The notes beneath the pieces are model-generated. The model saw only the letters and a list, made by a program, of their open reading frames with translations. It made no database searches and was not told the origin of the DNA. A stretch of DNA of 14,790 nt from Nitrospira sp. UBA5699 (lineage in GTDB: Bacteria > Nitrospirota > Nitrospiria > Nitrospirales > Nitrospiraceae). Shown here piece after piece: positions 6,794-13,642 of the stretch (position 1 is its first letter; each line of letters begins with the position of its first letter). The position numbers and the translations under genes were made by a program. The stretch spans positions 1 to 14,790 of the forward strand of contig DIHJ01000057.1 of assembly GCA_002420105.1 (NCBI GenBank). The letters are read 5' to 3'.

Positions 6794-7936
6794 GTGGCTT
6801 CTACCATTTTTGTGATCGATAGCAGCCCCGCCGTCCGCCGGATGGTGGAACAGATCTCGACGCCCGCCGGATACGACGTCATCGGATTCCAGGACGGCCC
6901 GGCCGCCTTGGAAGCCGCCCGCAGGATCAGCCCCAATCTGATCATCACGGACTACCATCTCGACAACATGACATTCTCGGGATTCTGCAAGGAAGTCCAC
7001 AAATTGGACAACCTGACCGAAACGTACATCATCGCGCTGACGGGCGCGACGGACAAGCTCGACGAATCCCACCTCAAGTCTCTCGGCGTCAAGGCTTTTC
7101 TCAAGAAACCGTTCCAATCCGACAACTTGCTGGACATCATCAAAGAGCTCGATCAGGAGATCGCGACGACGAACGGCGGCAAAAAGAAGAAGCGCTCCTG
7201 GCCTCCGACGTCGAGCGCCACCGATTTTGACGACGACGAGCTGCCGGAAGAGTCGTCCGACGAGGCGCAGGACGGCGAAGCGGATCTGAACCTCAACGTG
7301 TCCATTCCCGAGCGGAGCCCCGCGCCGGCCGGGAAGGCGGCGCCGGCCAAACCTCAGGCCGCGGAACCGGAAGAGGCCATGAAAGGTCTCTTCGGGCAGC
7401 TCCTGCAATCCATGTCCGAGAAAACGGAGAAGAAGATCGCCGGGCTCCTGCCGCAGATGGTCGGCAAGGAACTCGCCGGGCTCGTCGCGAAAGCGGTGGA
7501 GACCGAAGTGCATCAGCAGTTCGGCGCCGGCCTGTCGCAAGAACGGCTGGCTCAGGTGATCGAGCCGTTGCTGATCAAAGAGCTGCCGCGGACCCTGACG
7601 AGCGAGATGGCCGTCCTCGAGCCGATCATCCGCCACAGCATTTTCGAAATCGCCGGCCCGTTGATCACGGAACAGATCGAGCGCATGGTCCGCGAGCAGG
7701 CCGACACGGTGGCCGCCACGCTGCCGGACGTCGTTCGGGAACATGCCAAGTCGATCGAAGGACAGATCCGGGAAGACATCGAGCGGATTGCGACGGCGCA
7801 AACCGAAACGCTTGCCGCGGATATCGTTCGCGCCGCCGCCGAGGCGCAGATTCAGCAGGCCGTCCAGAAACTGATTCCCACTCTCGCAGAAGATCAGATC
7901 AAAGCGGAGATCGCCCGCCTCACCCGGGCCGCCTGA
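6794..7936 (+). CDS. Response regulator: receiver domain with long helical C-terminal region
   Basis: The protein has 380 residues and a GTG start, with GGAG six bases upstream. Residues 1-122 are a CheY-like receiver: Asp9, phospho-acceptor Asp53 (ITDYHLDNM), Thr83 (ALTGATD) and Lys105 (FLKKPF). The second acidic residue near Asp9 is replaced by Ser10, so metal binding may be altered. Residues 128-195 are a charged low-complexity linker: KKKKR, then a DDDE/EES acidic run, then a Pro/Ala-rich part. Residues 195-380 are almost wholly predicted alpha-helix, with amphipathic segments of the style LIPTLAEDQIKAEIARL (360-376). I recall similar tails on receiver proteins of deltaproteobacteria, and they recall polar-organiser helices, but I cannot name the family with certainty. 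There is no DNA-binding, GGDEF or HPt domain. No histidine kinase is nearby. A role as an adaptor, localisation or scaffold protein is inference. Confidence 0.88.
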   Translation: MASTIFVIDSSPAVRRMVEQISTPAGYDVIGFQDGPAALEAARRISPNLIITDYHLDNMTFSGFCKEVHKLDNLTETYIIALTGATDKLDESHLKSLGVKAFLKKPFQSDNLLDIIKELDQEIATTNGGKKKKRSWPPTSSATDFDDDELPEESSDEAQDGEADLNLNVSIPERSPAPAGKAAPAKPQAAEPEEAMKGLFGQLLQSMSEKTEKKIAGLLPQMVGKELAGLVAKAVETEVHQQFGAGLSQERLAQVIEPLLIKELPRTLTSEMAVLEPIIRHSIFEIAGPLITEQIERMVREQADTVAATLPDVVREHAKSIEGQIREDIERIATAQTETLAADIVRAAAEAQIQQAVQKLIPTLAEDQIKAEIARLTRAA

Positions 7937-7954
7937 TCGCGCGGCCGGAAGTCC

Positions 7955-8068
7955 TCACCCCTTCTTGCCCTTTTTGCCCCGCCGCGCCTTCGCCAGCGCC
8001 TTCTTCCGCTGCACGTTCTTCCGATGCTTTTTTCTCGTCTTCCGGTCCTTTTCCCGTCCGGTCGCCAT
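7955..8068 (-). CDS. 37-residue lysine/arginine-rich protein of unknown function
   Basis: The frame from the ATG at 8068 to the TGA at 7957-7955 encodes 37 residues, of which 12 are Lys and 7 Arg (starts MATGREKDRKTRKKHRK, ends GKKGKKG), with almost no hydrophobic residues. Support for a real gene comes from GGGGAGA a few bases before the ATG and from a strong promoter upstream (TTGAGG, 17 bases, TGC-TATACA at 8155-8127). The composition is that of a small ribosomal or other RNA/DNA-binding protein; it recalls short basic ribosome-associated proteins such as Thx, but I see no alignable motif, so that is only a guess. Its stop is 18 bases from the stop of the convergent response-regulator gene, and it diverges from valS. 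Confidence 0.72.
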   Translation of the reverse strand: MATGREKDRKTRKKHRKNVQRKKALAKARRGKKGKKG

Positions 8069-8126
8069 ATCGTCTCCCCGATGAATGTGAAAGATCCCGC
8101 GAGCCACCCTGGCTTCGAGCGCTGTC

Positions 8127-8155
8127 TGTATAGCACAAGGCCCACCACCCCTCAA
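8127..8155 (-). promoter_or_regulatory. Promoter for the 37-residue basic protein
   Basis: On the minus strand TTGAGG (8155-8150) is followed after exactly 17 bases by TATACA (8132-8127), with a TGC extension directly before the -10. This is a near-consensus sigma70 promoter. The transcript would start near 8120 and have a leader of about 50 bases. The -35 lies inside the left arm of the inverted repeat at 8147-8189. Confidence 0.65.
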
Positions 8156-8189
8156 GCCGCGATTATCGGCGCGCCTCACCTTGAGGGGT
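8147..8189. repeat. 10-bp perfect inverted repeat carrying both divergent -35 elements
   Basis: ACCCCTCAAG (8147-8156) and CTTGAGGGGT (8180-8189) are exact reverse complements with 23 bases between, centred at 8168. Each arm contains the TTGAGG -35 of one of the two diverging promoters (basic protein to the left, valS to the right). The match extends beyond the -35 hexamers into GGGGT and so may be a symmetric regulator site, or two copies of the same strong promoter flank. Confidence 0.55.
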
Positions 8190-8209
8190 CCCTCCCCGCG
8201 TGTTAAGAT
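8181..8209 (+). promoter_or_regulatory. Promoter for valS and probably nadC-birA
   Basis: TTGAGG (8181-8186), a 17-base spacer and TAAGAT (8204-8209) preceded by TGT form an extended -10 promoter. Transcription would start near 8216, leaving a leader of under 20 bases before the valS ATG at 8234. That leader is too short for a T-box and shows no clear Shine-Dalgarno. Confidence 0.6.
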
Positions 8210-8233
8210 GCCCAGCGTTTTCGACGAACGACC

Positions 8234-11002
8234 ATGAGCACCCCGCAACTCGAGAAAACCTACGACCCCAAGGCGGTCGAATCCCGCTGGTATAGCACCT
8301 GGAGCGAGCGCGGCTACTTCCGCGCCTCCGCGACCCATCCCGGCCTCCCCTACAGCATCGTCATTCCGCCCCCGAACGTCACCGGCTCGCTGCACGTGGG
8401 CCATGCCCTGAACCACTCGCTTCAGGACATCCTGATTCGCTGGCGTCGCATGCAGGGACGCAACACGCTCTGGCTGCCCGGCACCGATCACGCGGGCATC
8501 GCCACGCAGAACGTGGTGGAGAAACAGCTGATGGCCGAAGGCGCCTCGCGCGAATCGCTCGGACGCGAACGGTTCATCGAGCGGGTCTGGCAATGGAAAG
8601 CGACATCGGGCAACACGATCGTCAATCAACAGAAGCAACTGGGCGAGTCCTGCGACTGGGACCGGCTGCGCTTCACGATGGACGAGGGACTTTCGAAAGC
8701 CGTCCTCGAAGTCTTCGTCCGGTTGTACGAAGACGGACTGATCTACCGCGGAGAACGGTTGATCAACTGGTGTCCGCGCTGCCTGACCGCCCTGTCGGAC
8801 ATCGAAGTCGAGCACGAGGACATCAAAGGCAAGCTCTATTCGATCGCCTATCCGCTGGAACAGGATCCGTCGATCGCGCTGACCGTCGCGACCACCAGAC
8901 CGGAAACGATGCTCGGCGATACGGCCGTGGCGGTGCACCCGGAAGATCCGCGATACAACCGGTTCATCGGACAGCGGGTGCGCCTGCCGCTCACGAACCG
9001 GACCATCCCGATCGTCGGGGATTCCATCCTCGTCGATCGCGAGTTCGGCACCGGCGCGGTCAAGATCACTCCGGCTCACGACTTCAACGATTTCGAAGCG
9101 GGCGAGCGGCACCGGCTTCCACGGCTTCCGATCTTCGACCACCAGGCGCTGCTCGATCTAGACGCTCTCAATACAGCAGGCGTTGAACCAGAACTCTCAA
9201 CAAACATCGCTGGCCTTACCATCTCAAAGGCACGACCGAAGATCGAACAGGTATTGAAGGATCGGCAGCTGCTGGTGAAGGTCGAAGACCACAAGATGGC
9301 GATCGGCAAATGCTACCGCTGCAAGACGGTCGTCGAGCCCTACCTGTCGCCGCAGTGGTTCGTCAAGATCAAGCCCCTGGCGGAACCCGCGATTCAGGCG
9401 GTCGAAGACGGACGCATCCGCATCATCCCGGAAGGCTGGGTCAACAACTACCTGGGCTGGATGCGCGACATTAAGGACTGGTGCATCTCCCGCCAGATCT
9501 GGTGGGGGCATCAGATTCCGGCCTGGTACTGCGAGACCTGCAACAGTGGCCTTTTTGCAAAAAAAGTACCCATTGGAGCATCTTTAACAGCACATGCATT
9601 TTTTACGATCTTACAGGGGGCCACGCCCATAGTTGCCCGTTCAGCCCCTACCAACTGTCCAACATGCGGAGGCAACAAGTTCCTCCGCGACCCGGACGTC
9701 CTCGACACCTGGTTCTCGTCGGGACTCTGGCCCTTCTCGACCCTGGGATGGCCGGAGCAGACTCCGGAACTCAAGACCTATTATCCCACGTCGACGCTCG
9801 TCACCGGCCTCGACATCCTGTTCTTCTGGGTCGCGCGCATGATCATGCTCGGACTCAAATTCATGGGCGACGTACCCTTCCGCGACGTTTACATCCACGC
9901 GCTGGTCCGCGACGCCGAGGGGCAGAAGATGAGCAAGTCGAAAGGCAACGTGATCGATCCCCTGCACGTCATGGACCAGTTCGGCACCGACGCGCTGCGG
10001 TTCACGCTGGCCTCCATGGCCTCGCCGGGACGCGACATCAAGCTGGCCGAGGAACGGATCGAAGGCTATCGGAACTTTGCCAACAAGATTTGGAACGCCG
10101 CGCGCTTCGCCTTGATGTATTTGGACGGCCCCAGGACGGAAATGCCCGTCGCCGAGCGGTCCTTCCCCGACCGTTGGATTCTGAGCCGGCTCAACCGGAC
10201 GGTCGAGGTCGTCACGGCGGAGTTGGAAGCCTACCGGTTCGACCGCGCCTCCAGCGCGCTCTATCAGTTCATCTGGCACGAGTACTGCGACTGGTATCTG
10301 GAACTGATCAAGCCGGCGTTGCAGGATCCCGCGCACCCGGACGGCCCGGGAACGAGACAGACGCTCGTCGACACGCTGGAAACGACGATGCGGCTCCTGC
10401 ATCCCTTCATGCCGTTCATCACCGAAGAAATCTGGCAGACGATTCCCCACCGGGGGGAGAGCATCGTGATTCAGCCCTACCCCGCCCCGGACAACGCCGG
10501 GCAGGCGCCCGAGGCGGAGGAACGCTTCGCGCTGCTCGAACAGACGGTGAGCCTCGTCCGCACCGGCCGGGTGCTCCTGAACTATCCGCCCGGCCAGCAG
10601 ATCCCGTTCTATGTGTCGCACGACGATCCATCCCGGCATGAGCAACTCCGGGAGCTGCAGCGGTATCTGGGCCACCTCAGTCGGGGCACCGCCGAGCCGG
10701 CGGCTCAAACGGTCTGGCCATCGACCAACCTGCTCCGTCTCGTCACGGAAGGCCTCTCGGTCGGACTGGTCGTCTCGGGAGACGTCGATCTGAAGAAAGC
10801 CCTCGACCGCATCGTCAAACAACAGGAAGAGCAGGAAAAGGAAATCGGGCGGCTCAACGGCAAACTGGGAAACCAGGAGTTCGTCGCCAAAGCGCCGCCG
10901 GAGGTCATCGCCGATCATCAGAATCGCCTGCGCGGCCTGCACAACGATCAAACCATCCTGGCCAGCAGCGAGCGGCAGCTTCGCGCCATGCTGGGAACGT
11001 GA
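8234..11002 (+). CDS. valS: Valine--tRNA ligase
   Basis: A 922-residue class I aminoacyl-tRNA synthetase that charges tRNA-Val in the cytoplasm. Seen in order: HIGH-type motif HVGH (54-57) after PPPNVTGSL; CP1 editing domain with TTRPET (220-225) and HDFND (282-286); zinc-ribbon cysteines 433/436 and 475/478; DVLDTWFSSGLWPFSTLGWP; KMSKS (565-569); the anticodon-binding helical domain (about 640-790); and the C-terminal tRNA-binding coiled coil (about 852-922, VKQQEEQEKEIGRL). The two zinc pairs are 38 residues apart, against about a dozen in relatives I recall; the extra residues fall in a low-GC patch described separately. A second, milder low-GC patch lies at about 9160-9230. The ATG at 8234 is the natural start. 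The stop is 3 bases from nadC, indicating an operon. Confidence 0.98.
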   Translation: MSTPQLEKTYDPKAVESRWYSTWSERGYFRASATHPGLPYSIVIPPPNVTGSLHVGHALNHSLQDILIRWRRMQGRNTLWLPGTDHAGIATQNVVEKQLMAEGASRESLGRERFIERVWQWKATSGNTIVNQQKQLGESCDWDRLRFTMDEGLSKAVLEVFVRLYEDGLIYRGERLINWCPRCLTALSDIEVEHEDIKGKLYSIAYPLEQDPSIALTVATTRPETMLGDTAVAVHPEDPRYNRFIGQRVRLPLTNRTIPIVGDSILVDREFGTGAVKITPAHDFNDFEAGERHRLPRLPIFDHQALLDLDALNTAGVEPELSTNIAGLTISKARPKIEQVLKDRQLLVKVEDHKMAIGKCYRCKTVVEPYLSPQWFVKIKPLAEPAIQAVEDGRIRIIPEGWVNNYLGWMRDIKDWCISRQIWWGHQIPAWYCETCNSGLFAKKVPIGASLTAHAFFTILQGATPIVARSAPTNCPTCGGNKFLRDPDVLDTWFSSGLWPFSTLGWPEQTPELKTYYPTSTLVTGLDILFFWVARMIMLGLKFMGDVPFRDVYIHALVRDAEGQKMSKSKGNVIDPLHVMDQFGTDALRFTLASMASPGRDIKLAEERIEGYRNFANKIWNAARFALMYLDGPRTEMPVAERSFPDRWILSRLNRTVEVVTAELEAYRFDRASSALYQFIWHEYCDWYLELIKPALQDPAHPDGPGTRQTLVDTLETTMRLLHPFMPFITEEIWQTIPHRGESIVIQPYPAPDNAGQAPEAEERFALLEQTVSLVRTGRVLLNYPPGQQIPFYVSHDDPSRHEQLRELQRYLGHLSRGTAEPAAQTVWPSTNLLRLVTEGLSVGLVVSGDVDLKKALDRIVKQQEEQEKEIGRLNGKLGNQEFVAKAPPEVIADHQNRLRGLHNDQTILASSERQLRAMLGT
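9542..9619 (+). other. Low-GC in-frame insertion within the ValRS zinc-ribbon
   Basis: These 78 bases are about 40% G+C by hand count, against about 57-62% in the neighbouring coding lines. They encode about 26 residues (NSGLFAKKVPIGASLT... to ILQG) between the CxxC at 433-436 and the segment ATPIVARSAPTNCPTC that rejoins the usual ValRS pattern. Codon use (TTT, TTA, GCA, AAA runs) differs from the rest of the gene. The reading frame is intact and all catalytic motifs are kept. The segment also holds a TTTTTGCAAAAA palindrome. Confidence 0.6.
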
Positions 11003-11005
11003 GCG

Positions 11006-11884
11006 ATGGCCGCCCTCCCAGCAGCCGACATCCGGCGCGCGGTCCGGCAAGGACTTGAAGAGGACCTCGGTCGGGGCGACGTCACGACGGCGGCCCTGTT
11101 CAACTCTCCCGTCCCGGCCCGCGCGGCCATCATCGCCCAACGGCCGCTCGTCGTCGCCGGCATGGCCGCGGCGGTGCAGACCTTCCTGGCGGTCGATGCC
11201 GCGCTCCACCTCTCCGTCCGGTGCGGCGACGGCGCGCCGGCGCGGAGCGGCGACGTGCTGCTGCACATCGAAGGCGACGGCCGGTCGATCCTCATGGCCG
11301 AACGGGTGGCGCTGAATTTCCTGCAACACCTCTCCGGAATCGCGACCCTGACCAGAGAGTTCTGCCGAGCCGTGCAGGGTTTCCCGGTCGAGATCCTCGA
11401 CACCAGAAAGACCCTTCCCGGCTGGAGAGCCATCCAGAAATGGGCCGTCGCCCTCGGCGGCGGAACGAACCACCGTCGCTCCCTCGGCGACGGCATCCTG
11501 ATCAAGGACAACCACCTGGCCCTGCTGAACAGAAAGGCGGCCGTCCTCACGGCCTGCCGCCTCGCCGAGGCGCAGGCGACGCCGGGGCTGGAAACGATCG
11601 TCGAAGTCGAATCGCTGGCGGAGGTCGGGCAGGCCCTGGCCGGAGAAGCGGACGTCATTCTCCTCGACAACATGACGCCCGCGATGGTCAGGAAGGCGGT
11701 GCGGCTCATCAGGGGACGCGCGCTGGTCGAAGTGTCCGGGGGCATCACGTTGAAAAACGTCCGCGCCATGGCCGCGGCCGGACCGGATCGCATTTCGATC
11801 GGCGCCCTCACCCATTCGGCCCCCGCCGCCACCATGAGTCTCGAACTCGCGCCGCTCCGCAAGGGCCGCAAGAGGCGTCGGTAA
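11006..11884 (+). CDS. nadC: Nicotinate-nucleotide pyrophosphorylase (carboxylating), quinolinate phosphoribosyltransferase
   Basis: A 292-residue type II phosphoribosyltransferase converting quinolinate and PRPP to nicotinate mononucleotide, CO2 and pyrophosphate, the last step of de novo NAD ring synthesis. Diagnostic motifs: EEDLGRGDVTT (18-28), ERVALNFLQHLSGIAT (99-114), DTRKTLPGWR (132-141), GGGTNHR (151-157), DGILIKDNH (162-170), EVESLAE (200-206), LLDNMTP (219-225) and VEVSGGITLKNV (241-252), which together bind quinolinate and the phosphoribosyl group. The length is normal, with a short basic tail (RKGRKRRR). The ATG at 11006 is 3 bases past the valS stop. Its own ribosome site is weak (GTGAG), so it probably depends on translation of valS. 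nadA and nadB are not in the window. Confidence 0.97.
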   Translation: MAALPAADIRRAVRQGLEEDLGRGDVTTAALFNSPVPARAAIIAQRPLVVAGMAAAVQTFLAVDAALHLSVRCGDGAPARSGDVLLHIEGDGRSILMAERVALNFLQHLSGIATLTREFCRAVQGFPVEILDTRKTLPGWRAIQKWAVALGGGTNHRRSLGDGILIKDNHLALLNRKAAVLTACRLAEAQATPGLETIVEVESLAEVGQALAGEADVILLDNMTPAMVRKAVRLIRGRALVEVSGGITLKNVRAMAAAGPDRISIGALTHSAPAATMSLELAPLRKGRKRRR

Positions 11885-11887
11885 CCG

Positions 11888-12727
11888 GTGCAACCCTCCT
11901 CGCCGCTCAACGTCCACTCGATCCGGAGCCTGTCGGCCGCACAGGCGCTGGGCCGTCGCATCGAATTGTACGACCGGATCGGCTCGACGAACCGGGAGGC
12001 CTTCGCCCTGGCCCAGCAGGACGTGGAGCACGGGACGGTCGTCCTGGCCGACGCGCAAACGGAAGGGCGCGGCCGGCTTGCCCGGCAGTGGTTTTCACCG
12101 CCGGGCGTCAATCTCTACTGCTCCGTCGTCATCAGAAAAGCCCCAGGCGCCGACCGCCTGGCCGAATGGCTTTCATGGCTGCCGTTGATGACGGCCCTGG
12201 CGGCGGCCGAATCGATCGAAACGGTGGCGGGAGCGCCGGTTCTGTTGAAGTGGCCGAACGATCTGCTCATGGGCGACCGCAAGATCGGCGGCATCCTCTG
12301 CGAAAGCGGCCAGGCCGCACGGTCGGGACCGTTTCAGGTGATCGGCATCGGAATGAACGTCAACGGGGATCGCGATGACTTTCCGCAGGAACTGCGCGAG
12401 TCGGCCACGACCATCAGGCATGAAACCGGCCGCCCCGTCGACCGCAACAGGCTGCTGGCCCAATTCCTCTCCGAACTGGATGTCTGCGTGGAAGAGCTGG
12501 CACGACAGGGATCAGAGCGCGTCGCTCTCGCCTACCGGCGCCGCTGCAGCACTATCGGCAAATCCGTCAAAGCGACGCTGACGGACGGCGGGGAATTCAC
12601 CGGCGTGGCCGAGGCCGTCGGCGGCGACGGCTCGCTGACCGTCGTCCGACATCCCCTTCCGGCCGATGGACGCCCCCCGGAAATTCAACACTTCCGCGTC
12701 GCCGATATCGTTCACCTGAGATCCTAG
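11888..12727 (+). CDS. birA: Biotin--[acetyl-CoA-carboxylase] ligase, monofunctional
   Basis: A 279-residue biotin protein ligase that makes biotinyl-AMP and transfers biotin to carrier lysines such as that of acetyl-CoA carboxylase. Motifs: the STNREA region (33-38), the biotin-binding loop GRGRLARQW (60-68), LLKWPNDLLMGDRKIGGIL (119-137) and GIGMNVN, followed by a small C-terminal SH3-like domain (about 230-279, beginning GKSVKATL). There is no N-terminal helix-turn-helix, so unlike E. coli BirA it should not repress biotin genes directly. The GTG at 11888 lies 3 bases past the nadC stop; GAGG at 11872-11875 is a rather distant ribosome site, so coupling to nadC is likely. Confidence 0.96.
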   Translation: MQPSSPLNVHSIRSLSAAQALGRRIELYDRIGSTNREAFALAQQDVEHGTVVLADAQTEGRGRLARQWFSPPGVNLYCSVVIRKAPGADRLAEWLSWLPLMTALAAAESIETVAGAPVLLKWPNDLLMGDRKIGGILCESGQAARSGPFQVIGIGMNVNGDRDDFPQELRESATTIRHETGRPVDRNRLLAQFLSELDVCVEELARQGSERVALAYRRRCSTIGKSVKATLTDGGEFTGVAEAVGGDGSLTVVRHPLPADGRPPEIQHFRVADIVHLRS

Positions 12728-12747
12728 CGGAATGACCACGGAATCCG

Positions 12748-12753
12748 TAGAAT
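12748..12753 (+). promoter_or_regulatory. Possible -10 box immediately before coaX (leaderless start?)
   Basis: TAGAAT matches TATAAT at 5 of 6 positions and ends 6 bases before the coaX ATG, so a transcript from it would begin at or next to the start codon. No convincing -35 is visible at the right distance, and no Shine-Dalgarno precedes coaX. It may equally be chance, with coaX read from the valS transcript. Confidence 0.25.
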
Positions 12754-12759
12754 AGCGCC

Positions 12760-13551
12760 ATGCTCCTCGTCGTCGACATCGGCAATACGAACGTCGTGTT
12801 GGGGGTCTATGACGGCCCGGCCCTGAAGTCCCACTGGCGCCTGGCCACCGACGCCAAGACGACCTCCGACGAATACGGCATTCTGTTTACCAATCTCCTG
12901 ACGTCGGCCGGGATCCTGCCGCGCCAGATTTCCGACGCGATCATGTCGTGCGTCGTCCCGGCCCTGACCGGCACCTTTGAAACGCTCATCGAGCAATACT
13001 TTCACCAACGGGCCGCGGTCGTCACGTCGGAGACCGACACGGGGCTCACGCTCCGCTACGCGAATCCCAAGGAAATCGGCAGCGACCGGCTCGTCAATGC
13101 GGCGGCCGCGTACGAGAAGTATCGCCGCGACCTGATCATCGTGGACTTCGGCACCGCGACGACCTTCTGCGCCGTAACGAAAAACGCGGAGTATCTGGGC
13201 GGAGTCATCGCGCCGGGCCTGGGGATCTCCGCCGAAGCCCTCTTCGCCCGGGCGGCCAAGCTGTCGAAGGTCGAACTGACGAGACCGAAGACGGTGATCG
13301 GTACCGATACGGCCGGCAGTATTCAAGCCGGACTGCTGTTCGGCTACGCCGGGCTCGTCGATGCGCTGGTCCGGCGGATCGAACAGGAACTGGGCCGGTC
13401 CACCTTCGTCATTGCGACCGGCGGCCTGGCCTCCGTCATCGCGCCCGAAACATCGTCGATCCAGAAAATCGAACCGCTGCTGACCCTCGAAGGACTGGAA
13501 CTCCTCTATCGGCGTCAGAAGGGCGACAGGCCGCCCGCGACCTGGGTCTAG
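12760..13551 (+). CDS. coaX: Type III pantothenate kinase
   Basis: A 263-residue ASKHA-fold kinase that phosphorylates pantothenate, the first step of CoA synthesis. It is normally insensitive to CoA feedback and needs a monovalent cation. Motifs: phosphate-binding DIGNTN (6-11), TSDEYG (35-40), SCVVP (63-67), GSDR (107-110, the GxDR substrate motif), DFGTATTF (129-136, the second acidic/phosphate motif), GGVIAPGLGIS (147-157) and the GTDTAGSIQAG stretch (181-191). The length is normal. The gap after birA is 32 bases, larger than within the valS-nadC-birA run, and lacks a Shine-Dalgarno. birA next to coaX is a common arrangement in bacteria. The KPR-like protein at 3749-5119 might supply the same pathway, but its fusion makes that uncertain. 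Confidence 0.96.
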   Translation: MLLVVDIGNTNVVLGVYDGPALKSHWRLATDAKTTSDEYGILFTNLLTSAGILPRQISDAIMSCVVPALTGTFETLIEQYFHQRAAVVTSETDTGLTLRYANPKEIGSDRLVNAAAAYEKYRRDLIIVDFGTATTFCAVTKNAEYLGGVIAPGLGISAEALFARAAKLSKVELTRPKTVIGTDTAGSIQAGLLFGYAGLVDALVRRIEQELGRSTFVIATGGLASVIAPETSSIQKIEPLLTLEGLELLYRRQKGDRPPATWV

Positions 13552-13570
13552 CCCCGCTTTTCCTCACAAG

Positions 13571-13620
13571 TAATTAATTTTAATAGCCCCTGTTGACTTA
13601 TTCCCCATGGTGACTACCTT
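13571..13620 (+). promoter_or_regulatory. grpE-dnaK promoter with UP-element-like AT tract
   Basis: TTGACT (13593-13598) is followed after 16 bases by TACCTT (13615-13620), a modest -10. The run TAATTAATTTTAATAG (13571-13586) is strikingly AT-only for this genome and falls about 40-56 bases upstream of the predicted transcript start, where an UP element contacts the RNA polymerase alpha subunit. No CIRCE operator is seen. CCCCAT (13603-13608) resembles a sigma32 -10, but no CTTGAA box lies at the right distance. Confidence 0.5.
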
Positions 13621-13642
13621 CTCACCCGTATAGGACGTACCT

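Noticed and set aside
7939..7987. GCGCGGC/GCCGCGC as a terminator after the response regulator
   Set aside because: The loop would be about 35 bases and the right arm lies inside the neighbouring coding region; no T-run follows.
8069..8233. T-box or other riboswitch upstream of valS
   Set aside because: The predicted leader is under 20 bases and no T-box sequence or specifier hairpin is present; the gap is explained by two divergent promoters.
9481..10641. A long overlapping plus-strand frame inside valS
   Set aside because: The protein is Arg/Pro/Gly-rich and motif-free. It is of interest only as the -1 frame after the A-run, for which there is no direct evidence.
9641..12058. A minus-strand open frame of about 800 codons opposite valS, nadC and birA
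   Set aside because: It mirrors the codon structure of the sense genes, shows no motif, promoter or ribosome site, and is the expected GC-rich shadow.
13603..13610. CCCCATGG as a sigma32 -10 element for grpE
   Set aside because: No CTTGAA-like -35 is found 11-16 bases upstream; the sigma70-type pair fits better.
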